Below, one piece after another: positions 5,986 to 6,383 of a stretch of DNA of 6,383 nucleotides. A program made the position numbers and the translations under genes. The first letter of the stretch is position 1; every line of letters begins with the position of its first letter. The notes below the pieces were generated by a model that saw only the letters and a program-made list of their open reading frames with translations, did not search any database and was not told the origin of the DNA. Origin of the DNA: Clostridia bacterium (lineage in GTDB: Bacteria > Bacillota > Clostridia > Christensenellales > UBA1242); assembly GCA_900766395.1 (NCBI GenBank), contig CAAFWB010000057.1, positions 1 to 6,383 of the forward strand. Direction: 5' to 3'.

Positions 5986-6016
5986 AAAAGAGAATAGCAC
6001 TGCTATTCTCTTTTTT
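5984..6016 (+). terminator. Intrinsic terminator of radC overlapping its stop codon
   Basis: AAAAAAGAGAATAG (5984-5997) pairs with CTATTCTCTTTTTT (6003-6016) around a short loop. The A-run begins with the last two bases of the radC TAA. The A-run would also give a minus-strand T-run, but no minus-strand gene is seen to its right. Confidence 0.88.
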
Positions 6017-6023
6017 GTTATTT

Positions 6024-6053
6024 TTAACAAAATTTTGATGAGATTTATATAAT
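6024..6053 (+). promoter_or_regulatory. Promoter of the collagen-like gene
   Basis: TTAACA (6024-6029), an 18-base spacer, and TATAAT (6048-6053), with transcription expected to start near 6060. AGGAG at 6071-6075, 5 bases before the ATG, completes the start region. Confidence 0.7.
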
Positions 6054-6080
6054 GATTTTAAAGCGCTATTAGGAGTTTTT

Positions 6081-6383
6081 ATGAAAAACAAATGTATATT
6101 TCCAACAAAATGTTGTGAGCCTGATAAAGAAGCAATAAAGAAAAACACCCACGGACCAAGGGGTATTCCTGGCGAAATTGGTCCAACTGGACCAAGTGGG
6201 TTGGCTGGTGCAACTGGTCCAACTGGTCCAACGGGAGCCAGAGGTCCAAGCGGGGAGAATGTTGTTGTTCGTTCAACAACCACGGTTGAGCCTAGTGCTG
6301 ATGCAAAAGTCTCTTCATTCCATGAAGGAAACACAACCTATCTTGATTTCTTTATTCCAAAAGGAGAAAGAGGAGATGCTGAT
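6081..6383 (+). CDS. Collagen-like (Gly-X-Y) repeat protein, 5' part
   Basis: The frame stays open to the end of the window (101 codons), so the gene continues to the right. The start ATG 6081 has AGGAG 5 bases upstream and a promoter. Residues 1-24 are polar with three Cys (C5, C11, C12) and contain no hydrophobic signal peptide. Residues 25-60 are twelve uninterrupted Gly-X-Y triplets, many of them GPT, as in BclA-type exosporium fibres. Residues 61-94 form a non-collagen module rich in Thr and Val that ends YLDFFIPKG, and another Gly-X-Y run (GER GDA) begins at 95. This alternation of short collagen runs and a module ending in F-x-I-P-x-G is familiar from collagen-like and fibre-like proteins of gut Clostridia and their phages. 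A surface or spore-coat role is inferred, not shown. Confidence 0.85.
   Translation, partial: MKNKCIFPTKCCEPDKEAIKKNTHGPRGIPGEIGPTGPSGLAGATGPTGPTGARGPSGENVVVRSTTTVEPSADAKVSSFHEGNTTYLDFFIPKGERGDAD
6153..6260 (+). repeat. Imperfect 9-base repeats coding Gly-X-Y triplets
   Basis: Twelve Gly-X-Y codon triplets, nine bases each. The centre (about 6178-6239) has several near-identical copies of ACTGGTCCA or ACTGGACCA. Such arrays can gain or lose units by slippage without shifting frame. Confidence 0.85.

Noticed and set aside
5912..6334. Minus-strand frame of 140 codons rich in Gly and Pro
   Set aside because: It is the complement of the plus-strand Gly-X-Y repeats (GGN and CCN codons mirror each other) and runs through the radC terminator and promoter region. 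It lacks a ribosome site.

Overview
The window is AT-rich, with short intergenic gaps, Shine-Dalgarno sites of the GGAGG type, and strong hairpin-plus-T-run terminators after most transcription units. Gene content (ribosomal protein L17, HU, RadC, a DegV-family protein, rubrerythrin, a GPH-type sugar symporter, a collagen-like protein) suggests an anaerobic low-GC Bacillota, probably an uncultured gut Clostridia-like lineage. That placement is inference. All three stop codons occur at natural gene ends (TAG for the symporter, TGA for the signal peptidase, TAA elsewhere), so the standard code or code 11 applies.

Layout: (1) 1-387, the 3' part of rplQ, closed by a bidirectional terminator. (2) 511-2476 on the minus strand, rubrerythrin followed by a GPH/MFS symporter, probably one transcript. 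(3) 2577-3879 on the plus strand, a CYTH-like protein tightly coupled to a SipW/ER-type signal peptidase, ending in a terminator that contains the stop codon. (4) 4028-4303, hup (HU), with a near-consensus promoter. (5) 4369-5208 on the minus strand, a DegV-family gene interrupted by one in-frame TAA at codon 54; it converges on hup with a shared terminator. (6) 5299-5985, radC, divergent from degV with overlapping promoters. (7) 6081-6383, the 5' part of a collagen-like (Gly-X-Y) protein gene that runs off the window. No gene-free stretch exceeds 300 bases.

Most genes are housekeeping functions without a common pathway. The least ordinary points are the intact-looking degV reading frame broken by a single ochre codon, the two-gene unit pairing a divergent CYTH-like protein with a Ser/His signal peptidase, an L17 with two extra segments, and a collagen-like surface-type protein lacking a signal peptide. 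I saw no CRISPR array, tRNA, rRNA, insertion sequence or phage module, and nothing that amounts to a clear new defence or mobile system.
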